Position numbers and translations under genes: made by a program. A model generated the notes under the pieces. It was not told the origin of the DNA and searched no databases. It was given only the letters and a program-made list of their open reading frames with translations. This document shows positions 23,883 through 35,329 of a stretch of DNA of 64,000 bases, piece by piece. The stretch is from Nageia nagi (Eukaryota > Pinophyta). Where the stretch lies: assembly GCA_050084985.1 (NCBI GenBank), contig JBITNC010000001.1:30442001-30506000 (forward strand), written 5' to 3'. Position 1 is the stretch's first letter. Each line of letters starts with the position of its first letter.

Positions 23883-26403
23883 ATGGCCCCCGCAAGAGGA
23901 TTTCGAAGAAAGCAAATCAATCTCTCAGAGGTATTTTAACCATCCATTTCTTTGTTTTAAACCTTTTATGTTTTTTTTTTGGAACTAGGTTAATTTTAAT
24001 AGTTAAAAAATGTTTATGTATGTTTTAATATGACGTAGGTTGTATTAGCATAGATTTTTTATAGTTTTTATATTCTTTTGTATATGTATTTCAAAACCCT
24101 AGCTAAGGGTTCACACCTTGCTTTGGTTTTATAGAGTCATCGATGATTTTAACATCACAATGATCTCTTAAAATCATCACGTTTACGATCCAACATGATC
24201 TAAAATCATCGTATCTAACAATAGTTACTGATATAAGTTTTTTTTTATAATGTATGCTAAGAATAATTAATCAACTTAAATATCATTGTTTTGGTATATC
24301 TGTTTTAAATTAGTTTTTTATTTTCTTAGTTCTAATTAATTATTTTTTAAATGTTATATATTAATTTTTTATGTCTATCATTTTAGGTTTCAGAGTTTTT
24401 ACTTCTAGGGGTCATTACCCTCAGATTCTTCATGACCTTAGTGGTCAAGTACCTATATAGATCATGCTTTTCTTCATGATGTTGGTTTTGGAGTGGCCCC
24501 ATATATGGGTCGTATCCAAAAGGACCTGTAGTTTTAGCTGCACTTTTTGAGAGATGGGATCGATGATTAATGCTTTCCATCTCCCTACTGGTCCTATCAC
24601 AATTACAATGGAGGACATTCATCACATTTTGAGACTTCTATCCGAGGCATGGATATTGTTGTTCTATAGACTAGAGAGGAGGCTCGACTTGGTGAGTAAG
24701 CTTTTTGGGGAGGATGTATTGAGGAGTTGATGGTGCAGATTCAGTAGGAGGCCTGATGTATTATCAATTTTGGAAGTATTATCAGAGGAGGAGCATCCTA
24801 CATATCTTTGCATTACTTATCTCATGGGATGTATCATGTGTTATGGTGCACCAGATGCTGGTAGTGGTAGATTTCCTTGGGCTCTAATGGGTGTACTCCA
24901 TTAGATGATTACTTTGAGGATCACTTTTGCTTGGGCCCCTTCATTCCCTTATTTATAAGGAGCTTTATTTATTGGTGCAGACTCTGAAAGCTGCAGTTAC
25001 TATAGCACTTATTTTACAGGCTTGGGCATATGGGCACATTTATCCTTACCAACCTTTAGGATTACCTAATCCTACATATACCACTTACAGATATACATCA
25101 AGTATTTAGCGTTGGAGCCATTTACTAGTTATTCCTCATAGTGATGGTGTTCAAAGAGACATCACTTTTTATAGACAACTCTTGAGTGGTTTGATTCTTG
25201 GTCAGATTCGATGGAGGATTGGCTTGCAGATTGCTAATTTTGTTGAGACTAGTTTTCATTTATATGGAACTAGATAGCTAATGTTTTTATAGGGTCCTTG
25301 AGTAGGTATTGTAGAGTATTTTCATTATGATTGGTTTCATCGGTAGTTCAGCCTTTCTTAGGACATTCCACCTCCACCTCTTCAGTATCTTCATCCAGAG
25401 GATGCTCCTATGTTAGGTGTTTCTTTGTTGACTTATTTGCCTATCATTCTTAGAGCTAGTGAGGATATCCTAGATGAGGATGTGCCTGTGGATGATGTGG
25501 GGACTTCAGATACTTTTGCATCATGGTGGGATACTAAGTTGGTAGAGTTTTTTGGGAGTGAGGTGACTAGTGAGCATCCTACTCAGAGAGCTTAGGTGGA
25601 TATAGCTCCAGAGATAGTGACTGAGGAGCCTGTTAGTACTGTTGGTGCAGATGATTTTACTATGGAGGATTTTGAGGGTCTTGGTGCTGGGGGTCCAATT
25701 GGAGAGGTTCCAAAGATTGAGGAGGGTAGGTTTCAGTAGCCTAAGGTTCCTACTTAGACTACTTTTGAGCAAGGGGAGTCCAATGGGAGGAGTGTTGCTT
25801 CTTATGAGGCTAAGATTGCAGAGCTTCAATATGTGATTGAGGAGCTTCACACTCTTCAGGATGCTTCTACTTTGGAGTTAGCCAATTTGAGGGGAGATAT
25901 TACTTCCATGAGGATTGAGATGATAGCTCTTAGACATTTAGATAGCACTTGTGTGAGATATAGATTTGAGCAAGATACTCTTCGTTGATCTCTAATGGAT
26001 GCTACTACTCATATTGTTGAGTTATCTGGTGGAGTTGTAGATCCAAGTGTTGGTACTTCAACACCTTCTATAGATGAGCATGTAGATTAGCTGAGGGAGC
26101 ATGATTACTATCGTAGGGTTATGGAGCTTTGGTTACCTAGTTTTCTTAGATATTCTTCAGATGGTCCTAGTTCACCACCTAGACCAACACTAGGGTTTCC
26201 TCATTCATCAATTTCAAGTGGCTTGGGTCATTTTGGGAGTCAAGGCTGACATGTAGCATTAATTTCTTGATCTTAGTCTACTGCTAGGGGTGTATCTCCT
26301 AGGATATATGCTATAGGTTTGAGATCTGTTACTAGGGATGAGGGTTCTTCAGATCATCCTAGTGATCCTCATGATGATGTTATGTCTACTGGAGGACATT
26401 AAT
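23883..26403 (+). pseudogene. Antisense plant mobile domain (PMD) gene in element B, probably spliced
   Basis: Read on the + strand, opposite to B. A possible first exon (ATG 23883, M-A-P-A-R-G-F-R-R-K) ends at AGAG|GTATTT (23930/23931); an acceptor TTTTAG ends at 24386. The second part reads L-H-D-V-G-F-G-V-A-P-Y-M-G-R-I, then A-A-L-F-E-R-W-D-R, then N-A-F-H-L-P-T-G-P-I-T-I-T-M-E-D-I (24500-24620), the PMD (aminotransferase-like) signature. After frame changes, T-F-A-W-A-P-S-F-P-Y-L-Y-K-E-L and L-Q-A-W-A-Y-G-H-I-Y-P (24930-25050) match the family's second block. The C-terminus is acidic with a heptad coiled coil (25800-25960) and ends at TAA 26401. Several stops, often at Gln/Trp sites. Clearly less A/T-rich than its surroundings. 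PMD proteins include MAIN/MAIL and many transposon-borne genes; function here unknown. Confidence 0.65.
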
Positions 26404-28242
26404 ATTCTATTTTTGATGATATATGTATAATGGACTTTTATTTCTTGTTATTATGATTCACGTTGCTATGATGGTTATGATGTTATAGTTTCCTAATGGA
26501 CTACTTAGATTATTTTTATTGTTTGATTGATAGACTGATGATATGTTATGATATTTCTATGATTCTTGATGCATGGTCTTACATTTTATTTATATATGAG
26601 ATTTATGATAAAAACCTTATGATGTCATGTTATGTAGATTATAAAAAATAGTAATAAACATAATTATCTTTTTATTTATATATATAACTCATTAATAAAT
26701 AATTTAATCTAAACCTAATTAGATTTTAGATTTTAATCAGTTAAGAATCATTTAAATATTTAATCCTATTTAAATTTAAGATTAATTATTTAAGGACATT
26801 TTTTTTTTTGTGGAATCAGATGCATCATTTTTTGCACTTGGTAATTTTACAATAAAACACTCAACACAATAAACTATTCATGAATATTAACTCTATCTTG
26901 GTTTATTGTATTTTTTTTTACGAAATCAGAGCTCATCATCTTTCGCACTTGGCAATTTTTACAATAAAACACTTGACATGATAAACTAATGATTTATGGA
27001 TGTTTATGAACATTAACTTTATCTTGGTCAGGGGAATAATAAATAATCATTCTTATCCTTTCTAAAGAAAAGCAATTTTAATAATGTTCAATGGTAATGA
27101 TACTATTAAAAGGAGTGGGTTTAACAAAATGACACAAATGATTTTAAACATAAGCAAAATACAAACAAAATACTCACTATAATAAAAAGATTAGGTGATT
27201 TTGGATTAATAACCAAGTTATTATACCATCTACCTTATCTTTCTTTATCTCAAGATTTAACAACCTAAAATGATATCAAACAACATTGTTATATGTTGAT
27301 AAAAAACCTAAAACTCCATGTGTGTAGTGACATTCATTTCCCTTCTTAGATCATTTGATATGAAATATCTCAAAAACATTAATGAGCTATTCTATCCATA
27401 TGAAACGTATAGATGTCCATAGGAAAGAAAATCGCTAACCAAAATGGACATATTGCCACTTCGTAAGGTATGCCTCATTGCTAGACAGGTGTCCATAGCC
27501 CCGATGAGGATTAATCCCTTGATCCTGCTACAACCTTGCTCTACTACCAGTCAAGCGTCCATAGCCCCTGTAGAGGATATTGTAATCACCCAAGAATCAT
27601 TGATATGATGTAACAATTTTTTTTTTTTTTTTCAAATGATTCTTGGGTTCGAGATGAAGAAAATAATAGGATAGATATGTAACTTTTCACTCTTAATATT
27701 TCTAAGATAATTTCATTCAAATTTTCTTAGAATTCTTTAATGTATTAAGTGTTTGGATTTTTTTTATTTTTCTTCAAACATACAAATTTTATGTTTTTCT
27801 ATCATCTAGGGTATATCATTTCTTTATGAAAGAAAGACAAAATGAATGCAGTGATAACAAGGAGATTATTCTAATATGACCTTTTCATACTTTCCACATT
27901 TACTGGATAATCACTTTTTACAATGGTATGCAACACATATTTACACCACATAAGGGCAGGGCACCCCATTGCCAAGTGACCTCTAGATGTTTTCATCTAG
28001 GTATATTTTATAATTTTATAATTTTTATGTGTTTTGTAGTTTTCAATTTTTTAGGATTTTATAATTTTATAATTTTTAGTTTTTAGGATTTTATAATTTT
28101 TAATTTTTTAGGATTTTATAATTTATAATTTTTATCTTTCTTCATCAATGATTCTATGTCGTGATGGAAGATAGTTATATAATAAAAACCTATGTGATAT
28201 AGGTGAAAATTGTGCTCTGATTATTGATTTAAATTGAATTAA
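26404..28242. other. B: non-coding region with short tandem duplications
   Basis: No gene seen. Contains a two-copy repeat of about 110 bp (26812-26905 and 26918-27032, each with a GCACTTGG(T/C)AATTTT core and TTAACT(C/T)TATCTTGG end), a GTCCATAGCCCC-containing duplication (27488-27575), and three to four copies of TTTTTAGGATTTTATAATTT at 28003-28125. Confidence 0.6.
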
Positions 28243-29338
28243 CTAACTTGGATTTTCTTGTAAAATATCGAAGTCAAAAGAAATATTCCAAGCTAGAGAA
28301 AACATATATGCCATAGAGGCAACAAATGATGGATTATAATGGTTTTGTGGATGTAATGGCATAGACCCTAGTGAAGAAATTAATTGATGTAAGTATTCAT
28401 TAGGTACAGTTCTTATCATTATTCTCCATACAAAACTAGGTCATTTGAGGAGAATCAAAAGATCTTGTAAACATTCATCATTAGGTATTTCTTTTATATG
28501 ACATAATCCCCAACAAGGTTGATTAAAAATTTCAAATTCAATATGAGATGAGTTACATAATCTATCATAGGCATCATTTGATTGTTCAATTAATTGAGTA
28601 TAGATTACCTTTTGTAGGATGATATATTTAATATTTTCTAGAAGGCAATCTATAAATTGAAGATTGATCATTTCATTTGATTGATATTTAATGGGTTTAG
28701 TCATTAAACATGGAGGAAAAGATCTATAATCTTGATGACATGGTATAATAGGTATCATATAATATGGATTAGGTTGATTGTGATCACCTTCTCCAAAACA
28801 ACAATGATCCATCATTTTGATGCTACCTATATCAAATAGTGATGATTATATATTAGTTTTTCTAGTATACTATTTACAAACATATATAAAGAGATTTTTT
28901 TTTATGTATATATTTATATTCTTCTAAGGAATCTATTCGTGACACGTTCAAATCGAGTTTGAATTGCATCAAGATTAAATGAACAATGTGTTGAACTAAA
29001 TAATAAACTATAATCTAGTATTACTTGATTGTGATAGATTTCTGAAATATAATAATCTAAGTGTTCAGATGTTATGATTTGCATGATTGAGATGACTTAT
29101 TTTTGATGTTTAAAAGTCATATTGTGAGTACAATCCACTATTATTTTAGGTTTTTCTGTAGGCCATAGAAGACAAAAGTAGATCATTAAATCAAATTTTG
29201 AGCTAGGAGAACACCATAACTCAAATGCTTGAATACAAACAATAACTTTGTATCGATTTACTTTAATATCCCAACTATAAGATTCACATGTATCATAGAA
29301 TGTTAGGGCCATTTTTTATTGTATTTCAAGAGGCATGG

Positions 29339-29358
29339 AAAAGATATTTGAATACAAA
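29339..29358. repeat. LINE target-site duplication, left copy
   Basis: AAAAGATATTTGAATACAAA, identical to 35326-35345. The unduplicated site lies within the B 3' sense ORF. Confidence 0.9.
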
Positions 29359-29503
29359 TGAAAATGTTCAAAGTATTCTTTTAGGAAGAATAAGATTGAA
29401 TAGAGGAACTTGTCCAGGGAGAGAATCGGAAGAAAAGAGCGGCAACTACGATTGGAGAAACCCTGCAACTACAGCTGGGTGCACGACGTTTGGGCCCCAA
29501 TAC

Positions 29504-30958
29504 ATGGCTACGGGCTCGGGGGACCCCTCAGACCTCCCACAGAATGCTTCCTTCAGCGATGTTTTGCGATCAAGATCATCTGGAGCAGGTCGTGGAACAA
29601 ACAAGCCGAGATTCCACCGTATAAACATGCCAAAGTCTGAGCCATGGAAAACTGATTCTGGTTGTCTACACGCTACATCCGAGATACCTGAAATTACTAT
29701 TCATAGTGATAGCGTGCATGATGAAATCAGTCTACTGGAAACTAGAGCATTGATTTGCAAATTTTTGGGCTCCCGCACTCCCTCAGCAGCGATCAAACTC
29801 TGGGTTGCAAATGCTTGGAAGGTTCGAGGTGAGATCTGTCTAAGCTTTTACCCGAATGGCTACTTTATTACCTTATTTGCCACAGAAATAGATAGAGATA
29901 TGGTCTTTGAAGGAGGCCCATGGTTCAACGGTAATGCAGGGCTCTTCATGAAGCCCTGGCATACAGGGTTCAAACCGGATGAAGAGTATCCCTCCTCTGC
30001 TCCTGTTTGGGTACGTCTCCCAACCCTCCCAAGGGAACTCTGGAAGGAGGATATATTCCTAGCCATTGGTAATGCCATAGGGGCATTCATGGGGGTCTCA
30101 GAGAAGACATGGAAACTAGACTCTCTTGGTTATGCTCGAATCTGTGTCTACGTAAAAAACTGATTCTCCCTTGCCAGCCCAAGTTAAGATCAATCTACCC
30201 AAGGATGGCCTAACCTACCTCCAGAATATAGACTATGAGAACCTTCCCTTCCGTTGTCGGGTATGCTCAGAATATGGGCACCTAGCCAAAGCTTGCCCCC
30301 TAGCACAAAAGGTCAGTAATAGCCCAGAAACTCTCAATGAAGGCTTCCAGGAACCCAAGCGAAAACACCAAGCACTGAAAAGATTCATCCCTGATAAGGA
30401 TCCCCGATCCAGCAATCGTTTCCAAATACTGCAAAATGTAAAGGACACCCCCAACCAAGAATCTGTACAAGCTCCAACCCCCCAAATCTTCAACAAGATC
30501 CTCAGAACAATGAAATACAACAAGAAATAACTACAGAAACCATGAACTCCCCACATGCTAATCTAGTGCAGAGAGTTGGTAACATACAAGAGCAAATCTT
30601 CTCTTGTTCTGATACAGATCTCTCCCCCATAGTGCAGCCAAGTCAGATAGGAAATGTTTTACAGGAAATGGACATGAATATGGAAGACCTTTTAGGCATT
30701 GAGTAAGGTATGGAGCTAGCCAAAGAAGCCCCACCAAATGATAAACCCAAACATATTCACAGTAGGCAACCATCCATTTCTATCATAAAGCAAACACCAT
30801 CATACCTAAAAACTGCAGTAGTTGGTCAAAACAAGCTCAAAGGCAGAACATCTAACCAAACTAAGCGTTCTCAAGAAGCTATGGCAAGTATAGAAATTGG
30901 GAGTCAGACACGATTGGAGGAACTCCTTGCCTCCAAAAAACAACAGGTTTCCCAATGA
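29504..30958 (+). pseudogene. LINE ORF1 (DUF4283 and zinc knuckle RNA-binding protein), frameshifted
   Basis: The chosen start is ATG 29504 (M-A-T-G-S-G-D-P-S-D); the longer frame from 29288 begins in flanking DNA. The DUF4283 domain spans roughly codons 85-215: A-W-K-V-R-G-E-I-C-L, F-E-G-G-P-W-F-N-G, P-V-W-V-R-L-P-T-L-P, L-G-Y-A-R-I-C-V-Y-V. A CCHC knuckle C-R-V-C-S-E-Y-G-H-L-A-K-A-C lies at 30255-30296. Damage: the frame breaks at an A6 run near 30156-30161 (TGA follows), shifts again near 30480-30505, and has TAA at about 30705. The final frame ends at TGA 30956-30958, overlapping the ORF2 ATG. Plant L1 ORF1 proteins bind the element's RNA and accompany it to the nucleus. Confidence 0.85.
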
Positions 30959-33900
30959 TTATTACATCATGGAATACTAGGGGCCTCCATGACCCCAAGA
31001 AAATTCGACATGTAAAAGCCCTAGTTAGGTCAGTCAATCCTGCAATTCTCCTGATCCAGGAATCCAAGATGATGGCTACAGAGGTTGCAAAATATCATAA
31101 ACAATTTTGGTTTAGAAGCTCTTTTCTTGCCAATGACTCAAATGGTCAATCTGGTGGAGTTATTACTTTATGGGATCCCTCTAAGGTCTCCTGCTCCTTA
31201 GACTCTATTCAGGAATCTTGGCTAGCAGTTTTGGTCAAGTGTAATGTCACAAGCTCCTCTTTTGGTCTCTTAAACTTTTATGGTCCTCAACAAATGGAGA
31301 AGAAAGTGAAGTGTTGGGAGCAAATCTCAATGTGGTTAACAGCCCACTCTACTATACCTTGTGTAATAGGTGGGGATTTCAATGCCATCAGATCCCTAGA
31401 TGAGAAAATGGGAGGCTCACGTATTATGGATAGGGGTGATGACATCTTTAACCATTTCATTGACTCTCAACAACTGATAGAACCCTTTTGTATCCAAGGA
31501 AAATTCACTTGGTCAAATGGACAGTCAAATGAAAAGCAAATCCTCACCAAGCTGGACCGGTTCTTGCATACTGCTCATTGGATTGAACAAGGAATCATTA
31601 CTCAGATGGAAGTGCTAACACATGGTGGCTCTGATCACTGGCCAATATCCTTGCATATAGAAACTCCAGCCAAACGCAAAGGTTCTCCCTTCTGTTTTGA
31701 GCGTATGTGGCTCTCCCATCCCTCTTTTGAAGAACAAGTGGAGTCTTGGTGGTCTGAGGATATATGGGTGAAAGGGTCAAAGATGTTTAGGTTTGCAGCT
31801 AAGATTAGGAAACTTAAGGATAAGATTAAAGCTTGGAACAAGGAATGCTTTGGGGTTATTTTTGACAAAAGAGCTTGTTTAGAATCAAAACTGGCTAATA
31901 TTGAAGCAGCTCTCCAGATTGCACAGACTGAAGACCTCCTTAAACACGAACAACAGACTCTCCACCAATTGGATACGGTATACCTTCAAGAGGAGATTCA
32001 CTGGAAGCAAAAATCACGCCTCTGCTGGCTGAAAGAAGGAGATAAAAACACCAAATACTTTCACATGACAACTATGGCTCACCGTGCAAATAACAGGATA
32101 ACAAGGTTGATTACTCCCACAAATAACACTATTACTGACCCAAAGGACTTGGATGCCCACGTTGTCTCTTTTTTTCAGTCCTTACTTAGTGAAGAAGCCA
32201 TCAGTCGAGAGGAAGCCCAACAACAATGCCTGGACTTCATCCCACAGCTTATTTCTCCAGCCATGAATTTCAAGCTTATGGCACCTGTGTCAGAGGAGGA
32301 GGTTGAAGCGGCAGTTTTTCAAATGAAAAGTTGGGGAGCCCCAGGCCCTGATGGATTCCCTCCAGGGTTCTACCAACATTTTTGGCATTTACTAAAGGCA
32401 GAAGTAGTGGAAGTTGTCAGAGAGTCCTTTACCTCAAAGCAAATTCTGAGTAGGTTCAACCATACATTCCTGACCCTCATACCTAAGTCAGAAGATGCAA
32501 AATCTATTGATGCATTCAGACCTATCTCTTTGTGTAATTCAATATACAAAATTATTTCGAAAGTGGCTACAAACAGGCTCAAGGTCATAGTTCCATACAT
32601 CATCTCTGATGAACAAAAAGCCTTTGTACAAGGGAGACAGCTAATGGATGGTGCCATCCTAATTCATGAGCTTGTTCACTCTCTTAATACCAGGGGGGAG
32701 AAGGGATTACTTATCAAACTTGATATGAAAAAAGCATTTGATAGAATCAGCTGGTCCTTCTTGCTAAAGATTATGGAAAAGTTTGGGTTTGACATTAGAT
32801 GGATACAGTGGATATATGCTTTAATTGGCAATCCCTCATTCTCTGTGCTAATTAATGGAAGCGCTAGAGGCTTCTTCAAGAGTTCTCATGGCCTCAGGCA
32901 AGGTGACCCACTGTCACCGTACCTCTTCATCATAGTTGCAGAAGCCCTTGGTAGGGGTCTAACCCACTTACGATCCTCTGGTCACCTAAAAGGCTTGCAC
33001 GTCAACCACCTTTGCCCAGCTGTCTCACACTCCCAATTTGCTGATGACACGCTACTAGCTGCCTATCCATCCATTCAAGAGATAAATACTATCAAGAGTC
33101 TTCTCAGTACTTATGAAATTGCCTCTGGTCAAGCAGTAAACTATACAAAGTCAAAGTGGTACAGCATCAACCTGGACCCTGTCCTCCTTCAGGTAATGGA
33201 TAGATCCACAGGTATGACCCTAGACACACTTCCAAGCATTTACCTAGGTCTTCCCCTTGCTCAAGGTGGAAATGTAGGAGGATTCTGGGACTCCATAGTT
33301 GGCAAGTTAAAGTCAAAACTGGAGGTATGGAAAGGCAAATGGCTCTCTTCCACTGGTAGACTGGTAAAAATTAAGGCTATCCTGAGTGCTTTGCCCAATT
33401 TTTGGTTGAGTGTTTTTTGGCTGCCAAATAAAACTCTTGATCAAATGGAACAAATCATGCGGAACTTCCTATGGAATGGTATGTCAGAAGCCAAAAAAAT
33501 CCACCTAGTAGCTTGGCAAACTATTTGCACTAGTACTAAGTCTGGGGGGTTGGGAGTCAAACGCTTAAGACTAATGAACCTTGCTCTGTTGGGCAAAGTT
33601 GTGTGGAGATGTTATTGCAATCCTTCATCACCATGGAGCCAAGCTCTTAGATCGAAATACCTAGACAACCAGGACCCCACACGAATCTTCACAGCTGAAA
33701 ACTTGCCTATTGGTTCATTAGTTTGGAATGGTCTTAAGAAAGCCAGGAATCATGTTTTACAATTCATAAAGTGGGATGTGGGGTCAGGGAAAAAAGCAAA
33801 ATTCTGGGATGACATCTGGTTACTCCCTGAATCACTCTCCAAAAAACCTGAGTTCGATGCACTTAAGCCCATCTTGTGCAATCTTTGGGGGGATAGTATT

Positions 33901-34758
33901 GTGGATTATTATGAGTGGGTGGATGACAATTTAGTAAGACAGCCAAGATGGAAGAAAATAACAGGGATCCTCCCTGGATAGGAGGCAGTCTCAACTCAGC
34001 TTGAATCCATGCTACGCAGCCACAAGCTCAATCCAAAAGAGGAGGATAAGCTCATCTGGCCACTTACCCCCTCCAGGTCATACACGGTTAAATCAGCCTA
34101 TAAAGCTCCTCATACTGCTGCACGCTCCCCTTGGCCTCCAATAGTTTGGTCCAAAGTGTGGAGAAACAGAGCATGGCCTAAGGCCCAGTTTTTTCTATGG
34201 ACAACCACTCATGATAAACACCTTGTGGGGGTCCAGTTGCTCAAACGTGGCTTCTTAGGCACATACAATTGTGTCTTTTGTGGTGAAGCAGAGGAGTCAG
34301 GGCCTCACATCCTATTACATTGTACCTTCGCCATGGAAATCTGGTTCAAATTCCTCTACATCTTTGGCTTACAGTGGACTATGCCAAGCAATATAGGGAA
34401 CCTGCTATCCTCATGGGAATACCCCAAACAGAGACAAGTGCCAATGGTAATCTGGAATGCAGCTCCGACAATGATCTGCTGGAATCTATGGATAGAACGA
34501 AATAACCGCATTTTCAGAGGCCAACCAAAATCAGTAGACCAGGTTTGGCATATTACAGGCAAAAATTTAGCAATGATATGGGCAGCCCACACAGTTGTTG
34601 ATAATGAAACAAGGCAAGAACTTTCAAACCTTCGCCCCTGGGACCACATCCTCTTTGCCTGGCATCTCAAAGTATCAAACACTGTCGATGAAGCTACACC
34701 AGCTGGATCAGATGTAGTAGCTGAAACAAACTTCAGACGAGCTCCAGAAAGCGTCTAG
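30955..34758 (+). pseudogene. LINE ORF2: endonuclease / reverse transcriptase / zf-RVT, one premature UAG
   Basis: A single frame of 1267 codons broken only by TAG at 33979-33981 (codon 1009). Endonuclease (EEP fold), about residues 1-230: W-N-T-R-G-L at 6-11, Q-E-S-K at 35-38, G-G-D-F-N-A-I near 139, S-D-H-W near 226, all catalytic motifs present. RT about 440-760: F-R-P-I-S-L-C-N, L-D-M-K-K-A-F-D, G-L-R-Q-G-D-P-L-S-P (about 646), F-A-D-D at 695-698, Y-L-G-L-P-L. The tail after the stop has the zf-RVT pattern: C-V-F-C-G at about 1106, H-I-L-L-H-C at 1118. ATG overlaps the ORF1 stop (ATGA), suggesting termination-reinitiation. The first 1008 codons would give an RT with intact catalytic residues but no C-terminal zinc region. 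Confidence 0.93.
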
Positions 34759-35010
34759 CACCAGAAAGCATCTAGCTCCAGAAAGCGTCTAGCACCAGAA
34801 AGCGTCTAGCTCCAGAAAGCGTCTAGCACCAGAAAGCGTCTAGCACCAGAAAGCGTCTAGCTCCAGAAAGCGTCTAGCACCAGAAAGCATCTAGCTCCAG
34901 AAAGCGCCTAGCACCAGAAATCATCTAGCTCCAGAAAGCGTCTAGCACCAGAAAGCGTCTAACTCCAGAAAGCGTCTAGCACCAGAAAGTCTAGTACCTA
35001 GAAGTCTAGC
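34737..35010 (+). repeat. 17-bp minisatellite at the LINE ORF2/3' UTR junction
   Basis: About 14-15 copies of CCAGAAAGCGTCTAGC(A/T), overlapping the ORF2 stop TAG at 34756-34758. Units with AGCTCC and AGCACC largely alternate, giving a 34-bp higher-order unit. At 35025-35090 it passes into a related GAGCTCCAGAGAC repeat. Confidence 0.93.
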
Positions 35011-35329
35011 ACCAGAAAGTTGAGCTCCACAGACGAGCCCCAAAAATGAGCTCCAGAGGTGAGCTCCAGAGACGAGCTCCAGAGACGAGCTTACTACATA
35101 TGCTCCAGGGGGGCCCCATCAGCGACCTTAGTATTCATACTAGTAGTCCTAGTAATCTTAGCGGTTTGATTTAGTATTTTGTACAGCATGTCTAACTGTG
35201 CTCACTGTAGCTTCCATAAGCTTGACATGTCTTTCAGCCTCCTTTGCTGGATTGGCAGTAATGACCATTATGTAATTTTGTCGACTGGTTAATCAATAGA
35301 ATTTATTTACTTACCAAAAAAAAAAAAAA
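35011..35329 (+). other. LINE 3' UTR and poly(A) tail
   Basis: Non-coding sequence with a second degenerate GAGCTCCAGAGAC repeat (35025-35090), then unique sequence to ATTTATTTACTTACC and A14 at 35316-35329, directly followed by the TSD. Confidence 0.85.

Larger units (their letters stand above)
29359..35329 (+). mobile_element. Nearly full-length L1-type LINE inserted in element B
   Basis: A perfect 20-bp repeat AAAAGATATTTGAATACAAA (29339-29358 and 35326-35345, its first As overlapping the tail) flanks a + strand element ending in A14 (35316-35329), the hallmark of target-primed reverse transcription. It carries ORF1, ORF2, a 17-bp minisatellite and a 3' UTR. Base composition is close to balanced, unlike the surrounding A/T-rich sequence. 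The 5' end of about 145 bp before ORF1 (29359-29503) is short, so slight 5' truncation cannot be excluded. Confidence 0.93.

Noticed and set aside
23840-25850. Separate small ORFs over the antisense PMD region (for example 24383-24625, 25521-25850 on the - strand)
   Set aside because: They are shadows of the broken + strand PMD reading, which alone shows family motifs.
29288-29503. Start of LINE ORF1 at ATG 29288
   Set aside because: This ATG lies upstream of the LINE insertion point, in element B and the TSD; ATG 29504 is the first start with ORF1-like sequence inside the LINE.
34737-35010. CRISPR or satellite centromere repeat
   Set aside because: 17-bp units without spacers, confined to a LINE 3' end: a minisatellite.
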